Shown here piece after piece: positions 50,692 to 63,763 of a stretch of 64,000 bases of DNA. The first letter of the stretch is position 1, and every line of letters begins with the position of its first letter. Position numbers and translations under genes: made by a program. This DNA comes from Parus major (taxonomy: Eukaryota > Chordata > Aves > Passeriformes > Paridae). The notes under the pieces were generated by a model. It was not told the origin of the DNA and made no database searches. It was given only the letters and a program-made list of their open reading frames with translations. The stretch spans positions 76,131,216-76,195,215 of the forward strand of contig NC_031769.1 of the NCBI RefSeq assembly GCF_001522545.3, read 5' to 3'.

Positions 50692-51015
50692 TTGCTTGAA
50701 AATGTCCAAACAAGAGTACATCTGAACAATGAAAACCAGCAGACAAGAACTGTTTCTGATTCTGAATGTCCATTAGTATATAGGTGGAAGCAGATATTTT
50801 GGAGGGGAAAGCAGCACCACTTGCTGTTGTTAGTAAAAGGAGGTATGCATATTGCTTCTCTCACTCTGGACGCACTTTCTGGATTGGTCTGTGTGAGACA
50901 CTTATGGAGATATTTCCAGCTGAAGGCAAATGTTCAGGATGCTTTAAGCCACTCAGTACTACCAAATAGGGAAAAATTTGGAAGCAAATTGTCTGGACTA
51001 GTAGCAACTCACTGA
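50692..51015 (+). other. Unrecognised 107-codon open frame
   Basis: Starts with ATG and overlaps a second 61-codon plus-strand frame (50784-50969) in another register. Composition is slightly less AT-rich than the surroundings. I recognise no domain, and the two overlapping frames give no way to choose between them. It may be a transcript exon or chance. Confidence 0.15.
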
Positions 51016-52530
51016 GAAAATCTCAAGTGCCTACAGGTAGGTTTTAGATGCCTAAAGATTCACATTGTGGTTTTGAGGACTGTGTTTGATATTTAAACCA
51101 GGTGCTTGCATCCATCCTAAATCCTTTGTGGATTTGAGCATATACATTTAAGTATTACTAGTAATGCCTTTCTCCTTCTGCTGTCTCTAAATGCAATCAG
51201 ATGAAGATCCCTCTAGTCCCTTGACAGTCTGCTATGTCCTGCTTACAGAAAAAGGGTGTACACATTTTTTTAGAAATCCGTAACAAAATGTTTAAAAAAG
51301 CAAATGTTATTTTTATTAGATACCAAGATGTCCAGAATCTTTCTCTTGAGCTACACCTCCCTAAAAGCTTTTTAATTGTGCATTTTATACCTAAATATTT
51401 AAGAAGCAGTTTTCTCTTTTTTCCAGCTTTGATTAAATGACCTATAGCACCCATAGGGCAGAATTTCCTCCTTATTTTCTCCTTTCCCTTTGTTTTTTCA
51501 GAGCTATCAAATTTCATTTCCCTTGACTCTTTCTTTCCTTCCACAACCTTCCTACACAGTTTAAAATTAGGTCTGTGTATTAAAACTACTCTTATCTTCC
51601 CAGTTTCCCAAAAATCACTACTTAAAATCTGAATTCTGCTTAGCTTCAGATAAGTAGGACATAAAAATTAAATGCAAAAGCAGAGTTCCTTGCATGGGAG
51701 AACAAGCAGGACCCTCTTCAAGGAGTTCTTAAAATGGAGATTGTCTTATTTACAAAGACTTCTGTGATATTCCCCCATAGCCTCTACAGACAACACATTT
51801 TCATAGGGGAGGTGAGAGAAGCAAGGCAGAAAACAGGTCTTATCTTTCTGTATTTTTCTCTTTTATTGGGAAAATAATTCTCTGAATTATTCTCTTTTAT
51901 TTCTCTCTTTTATTGAGAGAAAGCTGGTGTGAGTTAAAATGAGCAGAGATACTGCATTTTGTCAGGTGTAAGTCAGAGCATGGTTTTGGTCTAGTAAGTG
52001 CCTCAGCACTAAAAATTTAAGTACTCAAATGTAATTACAGAATAAAAGGGCAAGTGTTCTTTTGTGATGACAAACTCAGGAAATTCTGCACACATGTAGA
52101 AAACCACTGACTTAGTTTATTTCATTTTGGTTTTGGAGCACACACAAGAAGAATTTTTAAACTCCTTAAATCCAAAATATCAGGGTACTAATACCAGGTT
52201 TTTATTAGGGCAGAAATCAGTTATGAATAAATTCTTCTCATGTATAAGGAACTTCTGTGCACCTTTACTGCTGTGATAAATATTAAATTGGAGCTATCAG
52301 AACCTGATATAATCCTTTGAAATTCAGAAAATTAACTGATAATGAAGTGGAAAAAAAAAATAAATCACGCAGTACCATCTGCCATGATCTTTCCTTAATA
52401 TGGCAGATTATATTTTATGGCCATAAAAATCTCTCCAAAATTTAAAATGTGGCCTTCCAATACTGCAGGTTTGTGTCAGAGACATGAACAGCGTAAGATG
52501 CTGAAGTGAAAAAAGCTTTAGAATCAGAAT

Positions 52531-52580
52531 AAAAAAAAAGAAAATAAAAATAAAAGAAAAATAAAAAAGAAAAATAAAAT
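52531..52580. repeat. A-rich low-complexity tract
   Basis: Alternating A runs with single G or T (AAAATAAAAGAAAAATAAAA type). Confidence 0.9.
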
Positions 52581-53171
52581 GAGATGTCAGCATACAGTTG
52601 GAACTTCTAATTATCATTTTTAATATAGAAATATAAAAATAATGTAATATTAAGATAAATACTATCTGTGATGCAATATAGGGTTAACATCATAACTCAA
52701 CAAAACAGTTATGATACTTCTTCTTGGTTATTAGGGAGAAAATGCACAAAAATTAATTACTTCATCACTTATATCTATCCAGGCATCCAGCATAACAATA
52801 ATTTTCTAAATACCTTGGACTTCTGAATGTGAGGAAAAAATTGTTGAGACGGAAAACCAGGTAAACCATGCCTTCTTTAAGTTTCTTTGATTAAAAAATT
52901 GTGTATAAATCCAAGAAAAATATTTTATAATTCTGTAAACCACAAAGATGTGCTTGATAACTGCAATTAACCAGTCAGTGCCTTCAGTGCCTAAACATTG
53001 GATTTCAGCACAGAGCTGTTAGAAAGTCAATAGTAACTGTGTGCAACTTTTCCACTAGCTACTTTCTAATCAAAAGGGAGAAACAATTGTGATTTTCAAA
53101 CTTTAAAAGTTCTCACATTTTCCTTGTCCATTGTATATTCATTTCAAAATGGAAAATATTATTTCTAAAAT

Positions 53172-53501
53172 GTGTTGTTCTATCTGCAGAAACAAATTCA
53201 GTGGGAGACAATAGATGCTGTGGACTTGAAAAAAATCACTGAAAATAGAACAAAGATTTGCAGCCAGATATTGGAAACACAAAAAGACCTTGATGTATGG
53301 TTTTGTGGAAGCTGTCATACTAATTTCACCTGTGCTCTGAGTCAGAGGGCACAAACCATTTCTGATCTGAATCATGCAGCTGCATTTGTAAATGCAGATC
53401 CAATGCTAGTAAGGCCACCTGAAAAAAAACTTTTAATCATGGCCATTCCTACATTTTTGTGTGGTCCTATCACTTTGCAACTTAGAAATGGAACTGCTTG
53501 A
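53172..53501 (+). other. Unrecognised 109-codon open frame after a splice-acceptor-like site
   Basis: A pyrimidine-rich tttctaaaatgtgttgttctatctgcag-type sequence ends in AG at 53189, and the frame runs open from there to a TGA at 53501. The protein has a cysteine cluster (CSQI..., FCGSCHTNFTC) in its first half and no family I recognise. It could be a terminal exon, an old retroelement piece or chance; no upstream exon can be identified. Confidence 0.18.
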
Positions 53502-55036
53502 AAATCAAAGGGGTGATTTTCAAGCTATGGGAAGAGAAATAGCTCTCAGCAGAGCAGAGCAATCTGAGTAGCAGTTACAGCTGAAAAAAGGGGTATCATT
53601 ATATGTATATAAAGCTGGTGACTATCTGGCTTCTATCTGTCTTGGCTAATGCAGTGTAGCTCTGGAGTCAGGAAAACAGGTATTTGGAAATGAGAAGAAA
53701 CTTCCCCAGTTGCAAAAAAATCTTAATGATTTTCAAGATGTCATCAATATTCTGTCATTCCCTGTACAGACACATTGTTTTTTTAATAAACTAGTAGCTA
53801 AAAAAATGCAAGACACATTTAAGATACTGTTACTATACATGATGCTTTACAAATGCTTATTTATATGTGCATGTGACCACTGAATGCTCAGAGTACTAAT
53901 ATTGAAATAGTTCTAAGTACAAATTTAAATATTTAACTAGAGGTCAGTGAGCAACACACTAGCTACTTAAGTTTATTTCAGAAGAAATGCAACTTTTAAG
54001 CACTTAGTAAAACACTAAGTAAAGCTTACTAGCTTTATTTACTTATCATAGACCTTTCTAAAAGGCTATGCAAAGTTTCCTTTTTATACACAGTGCAATT
54101 TAAAATGTTTTACACTTGATACAATTGCACAAATATTACAGGAAAATATATCTTTATTAATTCTTATTATTTTTCATGTTTCTGCATAATTATCATTATA
54201 TATAAACAATACAGATCAACCTTTCTTCCAAAACGTATCACATAATTCCATGTATTTAATTGCAACAAAATTATTTGTAGCACAAAATTTCATGGAAGGA
54301 GAAAATACAAGTGATGCCACACAGCACACACGCATTTAAAAATCCCTGATGTTTCAAGAAAATTCATTTTATCTTAAATATCTTGTTGGTTCCTTGTTCT
54401 AGATTCATGTTCTAGAATTCTAGATTCACATTTTTTACAACAAAGGTAAAAATGCAGCACTGAAATGTCACTATATTGAAGTTACATGGCTAAAATATAA
54501 TCTGATTTCAAAATATACTGACTTCATGCACTGCCTAACTTAACAGCAAAGACATCAGACCCTGAGTATTGAAGTCACTGACTGAACTTTAACTGACAGC
54601 TCTTCAAAAAAAGGTAAAGGGGATGTTAGGATTACAGTTTCCAATAGGAGGTAATGGAGTAGATTACCAAACTCCTCTTTATTCAACATTTCCCTCTTTT
54701 GAATATTTACACAAGTATTTTTCCGTGTTTGAAAATCAGCTTTACGTCATTAATCAAAAGATGGCTTAGACTGTGGCAACCTGCCACAAAGTAAAAGACT
54801 GAACAGCAAAATTAACAAGATACAAAATTCTTGGCAATTGTAAAAAACATATGAAGATTCTTTTTGAAGATGAATCCTTCAGTAACCCAGTAGGCAAATG
54901 TGTTGCTTTTTGAAGGTTTTTCTTCTTAGATGCAGTTGCACAAAGCAGAATGATGGATCAGGACTAGGCCACATATTACTTTCTTTCAAAGGAGAGAGTG
55001 TACACGTGTACTTATGCAAGACAGAAATTTTCTGAG

Positions 55037-55042
55037 AACACT
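55037..55042. repeat. Target-site duplication, left copy (AACACT)
   Basis: Matches 55641-55646 (AACAGT) at five of six positions. Confidence 0.6.
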
Positions 55043-55640
55043 TGTCTCGATGCAGCATTTGTGGTTGGGTTTGTTTCCCCCTTGGACTGAAATTGGTGAA
55101 AGAGAGGCAGTTTTCTCTTGTTCAGACTTCCCTGTTTATTTTTATCTTATCTATATTACATATACACAAGGTACAAGGAGATATGTGCACTAAGATAGAA
55201 AGGCACAAAATGGCTAACAAAGATCTTCTTCAAGGTCTTTTATATGTTCATTTACCCAATTAACAAATGCCAAGTAAATTGTTTTTCTTAGTGACCCAAT
55301 AACCCCACACCTATGTGCTGCACTGCGGCATTCTTCATCCAATCACTTAATACTACCCAAAAACCTCAAGAAGAAGAAGATGACGAAGAAAGAAGAACAA
55401 GACACAACACACTAAATCCTCCATCTTTTCTTCTTTTCTCTAAACTCCTTTAAACTCCAAACTTTAACTTTTTCACCCAGTGACATAAGGAACTCTCTAG
55501 TTTACATACTTACACTTCTAGTTTTTCTATTTAACTTTAGCAGTTGTTTTCAGGCTGCTACATGAAATTCAGTTCTTTCTTGGATGTCAGAGCCAGGTAT
55601 CAGAGATAAGGGCACACTCTCTGTACCTCTGACTCCAACA
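55043..55640 (-). mobile_element. Solo LTR, minus strand, with readable promoter and poly(A) signals
   Basis: 598 bp, reading TGTTGGAGTC...GAGACA on the minus strand. On that strand an ATATAAAAGACC box (rc of 55234-55245) is followed about 100 bases on by AATAAA (rc of 55135-55140), roughly 92 bases before the end. This is the classic U3-R-U5 layout. A 6-bp flanking duplication with one mismatch fits a class II (ERVK-like) element. I recall very similar passerine repeats with the block 'ggcacaaaatggctaac'. The frame at 55042-55263 is LTR sequence. No internal retroviral region is present. Confidence 0.85.
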
Positions 55641-55646
55641 AACAGT
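55641..55646. repeat. Target-site duplication, right copy (AACAGT)
   Basis: Near match of 55037-55042. Confidence 0.6.
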
Positions 55647-58600
55647 GAAATACTAATCTAGTATAACAAGAAAAATTACTGAGTATTATTACCTCATTAA
55701 GATACAATAATATCTCCTTTCATTCTCTGGAATTGGTTCCTCTGCAAAAAAAAAAAAAAAAATCAAGTAGGCTGTATATTTCATCAAGTTACCACAGAGA
55801 ATTTTACTCTTCTAGTAGTACTCAGAATTCACCCTTCTCTGTCATTTTCTTAGGGTAATTTTTACATATGTTTTTATTTCCTTATGCTGAGATCATGGAG
55901 AAACTGCTTTAATTTCAAGAAGGTGCTAATTAAAACAGCTATTTATTGAAGCTGGTAAATATTGCACTCAAAAACTAAAGCCCATGACATCAGTTTTTTA
56001 ACATCTTTATCACTGGTCTATATGAACAAAAAGCCTAACAACAACAGGCATGAGAAGGAGAAAAAAAAATAGATTAATATTTGAAAAAGTATCATGTAGA
56101 TGTAGTGTTCACCTTTTTCTAGTACTTTGCTTATGCTAGTTCATGTTGAAGGTATGTCTTTGGACACGTGGATAAATAAATCTTGCTTCATATTGTTGTA
56201 CTAATGGCAAGTTATCACCATAACCACAAAACAAGTTTGTGTCATCATCCATATGTCAGTAAAACAGCTATGTAGCTCTATATGAAGAATAAAATGAAAC
56301 AGTTGATAGATATGTAACACACAATAGTGTCATAATTTTTTAATATGACCCATAAACAACACTAGGAAGAAAAAAATAGCTTCCTAAGCATTTGACATTC
56401 TTCCACTGCAATTAAACTAAAATACTTTACTATGAAAAGCAAAGAAAGAAACTTCTGTGAGAGTGTAAATCAAATAAACCAAAACTTTTATAACATTTAA
56501 TTAGAGATGAAAATACAATTCTATGTAATATGTGACTTTATCATGTAGCAAACATATCCTGCTAGCAGAAAACATTAATTAGAGCTGGACAAAATATCAC
56601 AATGAATAATTTACTCAAAGACCATCTTCAGCCTGCAGTGTGTCTGTGAAAAGATAATGATTTCTTTTGTTGCATTTTGGTTTTCCAAACTTCTGACCTA
56701 GTAAAATTATCTCCTGTAAGGTAACTGGTAAAAAATAATGGTCATAGCTCACACTGAAATGAATTTTTAGTCTTACAAATAATATGGCTCCTTGCATAGG
56801 TGCACTACAGGTTTTGCCATCAGATTCATTGACCAGAGATAAGAATTCTAGAAAATTCTTCATAAATTTATGGGGCCATTGAGTCTACATATAAAAATAG
56901 CATTTGAAAGTCCACAAACTCTACAAGTGATTGGATAGGGAAAAAAGTAACAAGAAAACTACAGACACTTCCAAGTAAAAGTGAAAATATCAGGGAAAGC
57001 AACATTCTTTTGTCATTTTGAAGATTATGAAGAAAAATCTCTTGGTTAGACAAGACCTGGGTCACTTAAAAGACAATACAGATTGGCACATGATGATCCA
57101 ATTGCTGAAGAATTCTCAGTGTGTTTTCTCTTAATTTTGAAATTATTTCCCAGGTACTTTTAATAAAGTGGCCTTTAAAGTACTGGAGTTTTTGATCTTA
57201 CTGCTACCAAAGACTAGGGAGCCTGAATATTATGATCAAACAGCTATTTTAAGAATGATGTTCAGACAGGGCACATAAATCTCTAACATTCCCAGGAGTC
57301 CATGTTTGGGAACTTGCCCCTAGCAGGCTATCAGTTTTATTCCTCTAAATCATTGGGAAAAAATATGTATGTTCAGATCCTGACAAAAGTCAGTATGTAG
57401 AGTGTGCACCTGGGTCTTGGATGTGCATGTGGTTTATGGAGCTAAATACATCCAAACAGTACCACCTCACCACAGTCAGATATTTTAAACCTTGTATTTT
57501 TGCAGTGTTCTTCATACCTTCATGTTCAGGAGAGAAAAATTAGACGTATGAAGAATTATTTTTTTTTTAATATAAATAATTCTTGAAAATATTAAGAATT
57601 TTCCAGTTCACTAAATACATTGTTGGTTGATCTCCAGTGGAAGTCAAGGCATATTTTAAATCTGAGAATAATCCATTTCTATTAAAACTGATAGCCCTTA
57701 TTATGATTTGATTTGCTAATATGCAAGTGTGTTAGTCTGAATTGGTGATTGGCTTTTTCATTCACACCTACTACTGAACATCTTATTTTCAGAAATGCTG
57801 GCATCCATTCCCAATTCATGTGGTTAGACACTACTATTAAGTTAAGGGCTGTATTTCACTTCTTGGAGTTGTTGTTGTCTTGCTTCCTTCCTTAAAATGG
57901 CACGTTTTATTTCGGCTATTTGTTTTTTTTCTCAGATTTCATCAGTTGCTCATCCAAGTGGGCAAATTAAATTCAAGAACTTTCCTGCTCAAATTTACTT
58001 TATAGGCTATGGCTTCTATTGCCCAGACATTGTTCTATTTATTTCTAAAAGTTGTTTTTTATCTTGACATCTCTCAAGCCTATTTATTCTTCAGGCAATA
58101 TATAATCAGATTTCTCTATCTTGCCTCTTTCTGTGCTAATTTGCTTCTCTTCTCTGAAGTTTTATCTCATAATATTCATTCATCAATTCCTTAGTTGCTG
58201 CTGTCCAATAAATATGAACATATAACTACTTTTTCCTCAAGGCCCTCTCCCCATGAGTTTTCTGGTATGTTTTGTTTTCTTTTCCTTGGGCAATGAGACT
58301 ACCAATAACCCATGCAAATCAGTTAAAATAATAAAAAAAATTAGTTTTACCAAAGAACATTTTCTTTGATCAAATCTCTAAGTACAGGAGGTTTACATTT
58401 GTGCATCCATGGCAAGAACACTCATAAAATAATCCATATCAGATTTTGCAAAGAAAGGTTTTAACTTTAACAGGCTGTGGACATTTGTTTCTTGAATACC
58501 AGTGCCAATGAGTATTTTAATAGTTCTACAGCACAAAATCTTAGTAGGGTGGAGGTTTCCAAGTAGGAGATTCTTTCAAAGAGCTTCCAACATGTCCATA

Positions 58601-58707
58601 TTTTCTTTACCTCAACTGCAAAGTCTTAAGAGGGGCTGTTCACACTGGAAGGGAAGAATCAGATCTTTCTGTCTTTGCACACAACCTAGACCTGTCTGTC
58701 AGGGTAA
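55647..58707. other. Non-coding sequence, no gene seen
   Basis: AT-rich DNA with a 17-base A run at 55746-55762. Frames of 60-80 codons only, none recognised. Confidence 0.65.
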
Positions 58708-58955
58708 AAGTGGGGAAGAAAAGAAACCTCTGGGGTGACCTTATTGTGTCTTTTCAATGTTTAAAGGGGCCCTGTAAGAAAGATGAAGTCTGTTAGCAGG
58801 ACCTGTTTTGATCGGACAAAAGGTAACAGCTTTAATCTAGAAGAGGGCAGATTCAGATTAGATATAAAGAAAATATTTTTATGATGAAGATGGTGAGTTA
58901 TTGGAACAGGTAGCCCAGAGAGGTTATAGACGTGCCTCCCTCGGAAACAATGAGA
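58708..58955 (+). mobile_element. CR1 LINE fragment, plus strand
   Basis: Matches the C-terminal ORF2/3' UTR junction of CR1: 'ctggggtgaccttattgtg', 'atgtttaaaggggcc', 'agcaggacctgttttgat', 'agaagagggcagattcagat', 'tagatataaagaaaatattt', 'ggaacaggtagcccagaga'. It lacks the terminal part with the octamer tail. The frames at 58502-58738 and 58761-59033 overlap it by accident. Confidence 0.85.
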
Positions 58956-61900
58956 AGAGAGAAGTAAGCAAACCATCTTCTGTAAATGGTAGACCTCTTT
59001 TCTAATATGAAGAGGAAGGAATGGACAGGGCACAGGGATTATCTTTTCAGACAGATTAAGGTCTCTTGTGGGACAAAAAAGATAAATTGTAAAATGTATT
59101 GCTCAAAGGAACTTACCAACATGTCCCCACTAAGGCTGCAAATTATGCTACTGAGTACAACAAACCAGCAGCTCTCTCTGCCTATAAAGCCAAATAGTGA
59201 AACTGAACTTGTCTTCAAATAACTACATACCCTGCTCTCCTACAACAGACAGACATAACTAATCCATGTTGCCAGCTGGGGTGCAAGCAGAGCAGCTATA
59301 GAGGTGCATGCAAAGTAGTACCCCCCAGAGTGTTAGCCCTGCTTTCTATAGTTTAGGCATACCTGTAATGTCTGAATCTGAGGTCATTAGTCTGGTAAGG
59401 AATGAGCAGCTGAAAAAATTTAATAACCTGGTGCAAGTAGCTCATGCTGGATTCTTAAAGCTCTGTTTTCCAGAATATCTATTATAAGGCTATATCTCAA
59501 AGTAATGGAGCAAAAGGAATGAGATAGTAAATATAAATGCCAGAAAGTATTCATTGTTATAGGTTTTTCTGAAATATTTAGGAGTCTATTAGATTTCAGT
59601 TTAACATATGTTCTTATGCCTTATATTGTGATCCATCTATAATCTGAGCATTCTTCAGTCAAACATGATGAATCTTCAAAAGACAGACCAATGCCTTTTT
59701 TTTTTTTTTTGGTCAGGACATAATGACTGTGATCTACACTATACAGGCTCTAGCTCATTTTTCAAAATGGTAGGTATGGTTCCAGTGACATACTCACTCA
59801 AAATTGTATTATTTTCTAACACTGGTCTACATTTTAAACAGGCAAAACAACCACAAAGAGCTGTCACTGTGTTGCCTACCATCTTCCAAATGATTTGCTT
59901 TTATATACTTATTATCTTCACTCCAGTAGGAATTTTTTTTGTTAATGAGATTTAAATTAATTGAAACCTGAGCCTTACCTGCATTTTTATTTTAGCTGTG
60001 GAATCCACAATACTCTGTGAACTGATGGAATAGCACTTTAAAGAGCATAGATAGCTTTAGAAAAGGTAGACACTAAACACATGGACATGAATGGGATGTC
60101 AGTGAGGTACCAGCTTTGAAGTGTGGGTATAAAATGTTCATAAGAACTCCTATTGCTAATTAACCTGAGTCCTGAAATAGGTATGAAAATATATGATCAA
60201 CCATTTTATATTTCACTAAAGTGGAATGAACTAATTCTGTGAATAAAAAGATTTGAAATTATACTTATTTAACACCTATGAGAGTACTACATTTAGAACA
60301 GTAGTACAACTGGAGTCTATTTTGTGGAATATTAGCAATAATAACTGGAAAGTAAGCAACAGGTACGTCACATAAAACTAAGATTACAATTATGAATGTT
60401 TTTATGAGTTCCTAAATGTTGATTCTTTCAATTTTGTTCACTGTGAGAGGAAATTAATCTAGGACTGTGACACTGAAGGAATAAGTTATTTTAGTAACTG
60501 CTGCTCCATAGGCTCACTGCCAAACTACATGTGAAATTTGAAAATGACAAAGGAAAATGCTGCATGCATAAAGATAAATGTCCTACAGTCAGTGTGTAGT
60601 TTGTTCAGAAGGCTGAAAGCTATGAGGTGGTGCATGAAAACAAACATCATTCACTAATGATATTCTAGAACTATTCTAGAAAATATTATAGTTTTGGGTA
60701 AATTGTCACATTCAACAACATGACAGAACATACTCAGATGTGGGAATAAAAGTGCTAATTAAAATTTCTCTTCCTTCAGTCTCACTGTTGCTTCATTAAT
60801 TTCCCCCCAATCCCTTAAAACACTAAATGCCTTTCAACACAGTTGAACAATTAAAATATTTACAATAGGAACTTTTGAACAAAAGTTAATTTAACTGACA
60901 GTAGCACACTAAATTAATAACTGAGCGAGCTTTTTCTCACAAAACACTTTAAATGTCTCCACATTATAACTCGAGACATTAAAATAGGGAAACATTAAAA
61001 TTTGTACCACAATTACAAATTGCAATTCATATGTTTCTGGAGATCTGTAACCATGCATATTTTCAATTATATGCAACTCAGTTCCAGAAAGTGAGGGGAT
61101 CCCATGGGTCTTTTAATGGATGTGAAGAAATCTCATCTGCAGACTGTGACTCATCCCACCTTCACCTTTTATTTCAGGATGGTCTAGACGCTCTTTAGAA
61201 TGTGAGAATGAGAAAACTTACAAATCTGTTTAATTGGAAAAATGGCTTTGTCCATGTAATCACCTGTATGGCCTAAGAGATAATTAATAGAATCAAAATA
61301 TTTTGACTAATGCAGCCCAGTTTTCTCCCAGCAGACAAGTACTGATCATAAATAATAGAAGAAATAAACTTCATTACAGTAAGGGTTTGCTTTGCTTTGG
61401 TTTTTTACCACATTTAAGTGATTTTTCAATAATACTAAAATTAATGTTCAAGGGCTTCTTGCAAAGAATTATCTCATCTTTCCATTTGGTAAAACTGACA
61501 TACAAGACACATATAGTCTATATATCTCATTGCTTATTAGTATTTTTAATTTATGCTTCTTTTTTGTGTCACTGGGTTCACTGATTTTAGTATTTCTCAT
61601 GCTAGTATAGGCCATTTCCCAACAAGGAACAGGACAGATGAAGGAAACTAACATTTGGTCACTTTTGACTCAAAAGGGAGCATTTGCTTTCATGATATTG
61701 AAGTAGATTCTAGTCATGGTTAAGTAATAACAGTGTTGTAGATGTAATTTACCTTTTTCTACACAAACAGGATATGTAGAAAGAAGAAACCTCCAGGAAG
61801 ATTTTGTAAAGTGTTCAATTTTTCACAATTGGATTAATAATGATTTCTTTATTTAAAAAATATAGTGTAAAAAAGTACTTGCAACAGAAATTGCATGTTA

Positions 61901-62335
61901 GATATTTGTTCACTGCGTCCAAATTTGTTCAACCAGCAGAAGTAAAGCAGGTAGTAATTCACTTTATAAAGTACATTTACATTTTCAGAAAGGAAACCAT
62001 CAATAACTTTGACAAGATCCAGAATAAAAGTAGTTACAGCTGTAGGAAGAGAATGTTTTTTTTATATTAAAACTTCCATTTTGTATCTTAAGTCTGGGAC
62101 AAAGAACATGAGATAGAAACAGTTCAACCTCACACATCTACTAATTTGAAAGTCTAAAAAAGATAAGTATTTTGCTCTAAGCTAAAGTGGTTTGTTATAT
62201 GGCATATAAAAAAACTGGAGAAAGTGGATTTTCAATATCAATAAAGGAATTAATAATGAGAAAGATAGGGAAAATTTAGAAAGAATTGCAAATTCAAAGG
62301 AGTTTGAAGATGGAGTAAAATTCTATTTTGAAAAC

Positions 62336-62435
62336 GTTAATATATAATTATATATAAATATAAATTTATATTAAATTTATTATATTAAACATATATTTAT
62401 ATATAAATATAAATTCAATAAATTGAATTTTTTAA
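62336..62435. repeat. AT-only tract with internal duplication and hairpin potential
   Basis: Nearly 100 bases of A/T. The string TATATAAATATAAATT occurs twice, about 48 bases apart, and AATTCAATAAATTGAATT near the right end is an 8-bp-arm inverted repeat. Confidence 0.85.
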
Positions 62436-63735
62436 ATTCTAGCCATTGTTGTAAAATTCTAATTGAATATTGTTTGACATACCTTTTTTAAAAACTGTCT
62501 TCTAGGACTTTTCTTAATGTTGCAAATATTTTTTTTTAAAAAATTCCATTGGAATACTTTATAATCTCAACACCAAAATTCAAAGACTGAAAGATGTGCT
62601 ACAAGCAACATGTTCTGCTCAAAACCTGAAAATATGAGCTATCATGTTTGTCCCCAGAAAAGTCTACATAGAACTCTCAATAAAAAAAAACAAAAACCAA
62701 AAATACCCCACAACTATTGCAACAGTATCTTTGTCTCAACTTTCAGGAATATAACTTTACAGAAGGCCCATTGCTCTTTTACATCAAAACTCTAAATTTT
62801 ACAAAACTTACTGATTTCTGCACTAGGAAACATATGACAAGTCTAAAATACAAAGAAAAATGTATTCTTCAGCACAGGAACAAAACTGTATGATGTTATA
62901 TAGCTTTTTAAATTGCATATTTTAGTTTTTATATATCTTTACCTATAATAAGAGATTAGGAAGAGATAAAGGCCTTTGATACTTGTTATCCATCAAATAA
63001 TTAAATATTTGCCTTCCATGAACTTAAACATTGCTTGTCTTCTTGACACTACATTGTTTTATTTTCACTATTTTTCACTACAAAATATATTAAATAAGGA
63101 AAAATGTTCTTCTTATGAGAAAAGGTACTTCCTCCAGAAAATTTTGGTACAATCTATGGTATTTTGGTAAGAGAGCTGTTCAAAAGCTACAGCATTAGAA
63201 ATAAGAAGTTTCACCAAACTACTGCAACTTTGTTCTTCCTCATGACCCTTAACTTAAAAATTTCTTCCTAAGTTTTGCATGGACCCACAGATACCACCCG
63301 AATATCTCAAACCCCCATAGTCCTTTTGTTTCCTCCTTCTTATCAGTTAAAAGATCAGAGGTCCTTTCCAAACATGTGTAGTGAATTTCTTAATGGCCTA
63401 TTACTTAGTAACTGGAGAATTTAATATTTGACTATGTATCCTTTATCCCTGATTTACTAAGCTTATGTCTCTATGTGATTTGCATTATCACCTCCCTCTT
63501 TCCTTGTTGCCTTTGTCACTGCAAAAGGTCCTTGATTGAATAGACTTAATGAAGAAGCAGCTTACCCTTCCATCATGTCCTTCAACCTATGAATACAATA
63601 TTAACATGTGGATAGATAAATATTTTCTTTCATTCTTTTTCAGAACTTTGCTTTTCATTTTGGTCATACATAATTGGAAACACTACAGTTAAAACAGAAA
63701 AGGAGTTTGATGAATTACCCTTAAATATGATGTTT

Positions 63736-63763
63736 AATCAATATTCATATTTGAATATTGATT
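63736..63763. repeat. Perfect hairpin, 12-bp arms, 4-nt loop
   Basis: AATCAATATTCA at 63736-63747 is the exact reverse complement of 63752-63763, with loop TATT. Confidence 0.95.

Larger units (their letters stand above)
50042..55036. other. Non-coding sequence with two unrecognised frames
   Basis: No known repeat apart from an A-rich tract near 52.55 kb. Two 107-109-codon frames are listed separately. Confidence 0.6.

Noticed and set aside
62336..62435. AT-rich tract as a replication origin or centromeric satellite
   Set aside because: It is too short and only duplicated once; simple AT-rich low complexity is sufficient.
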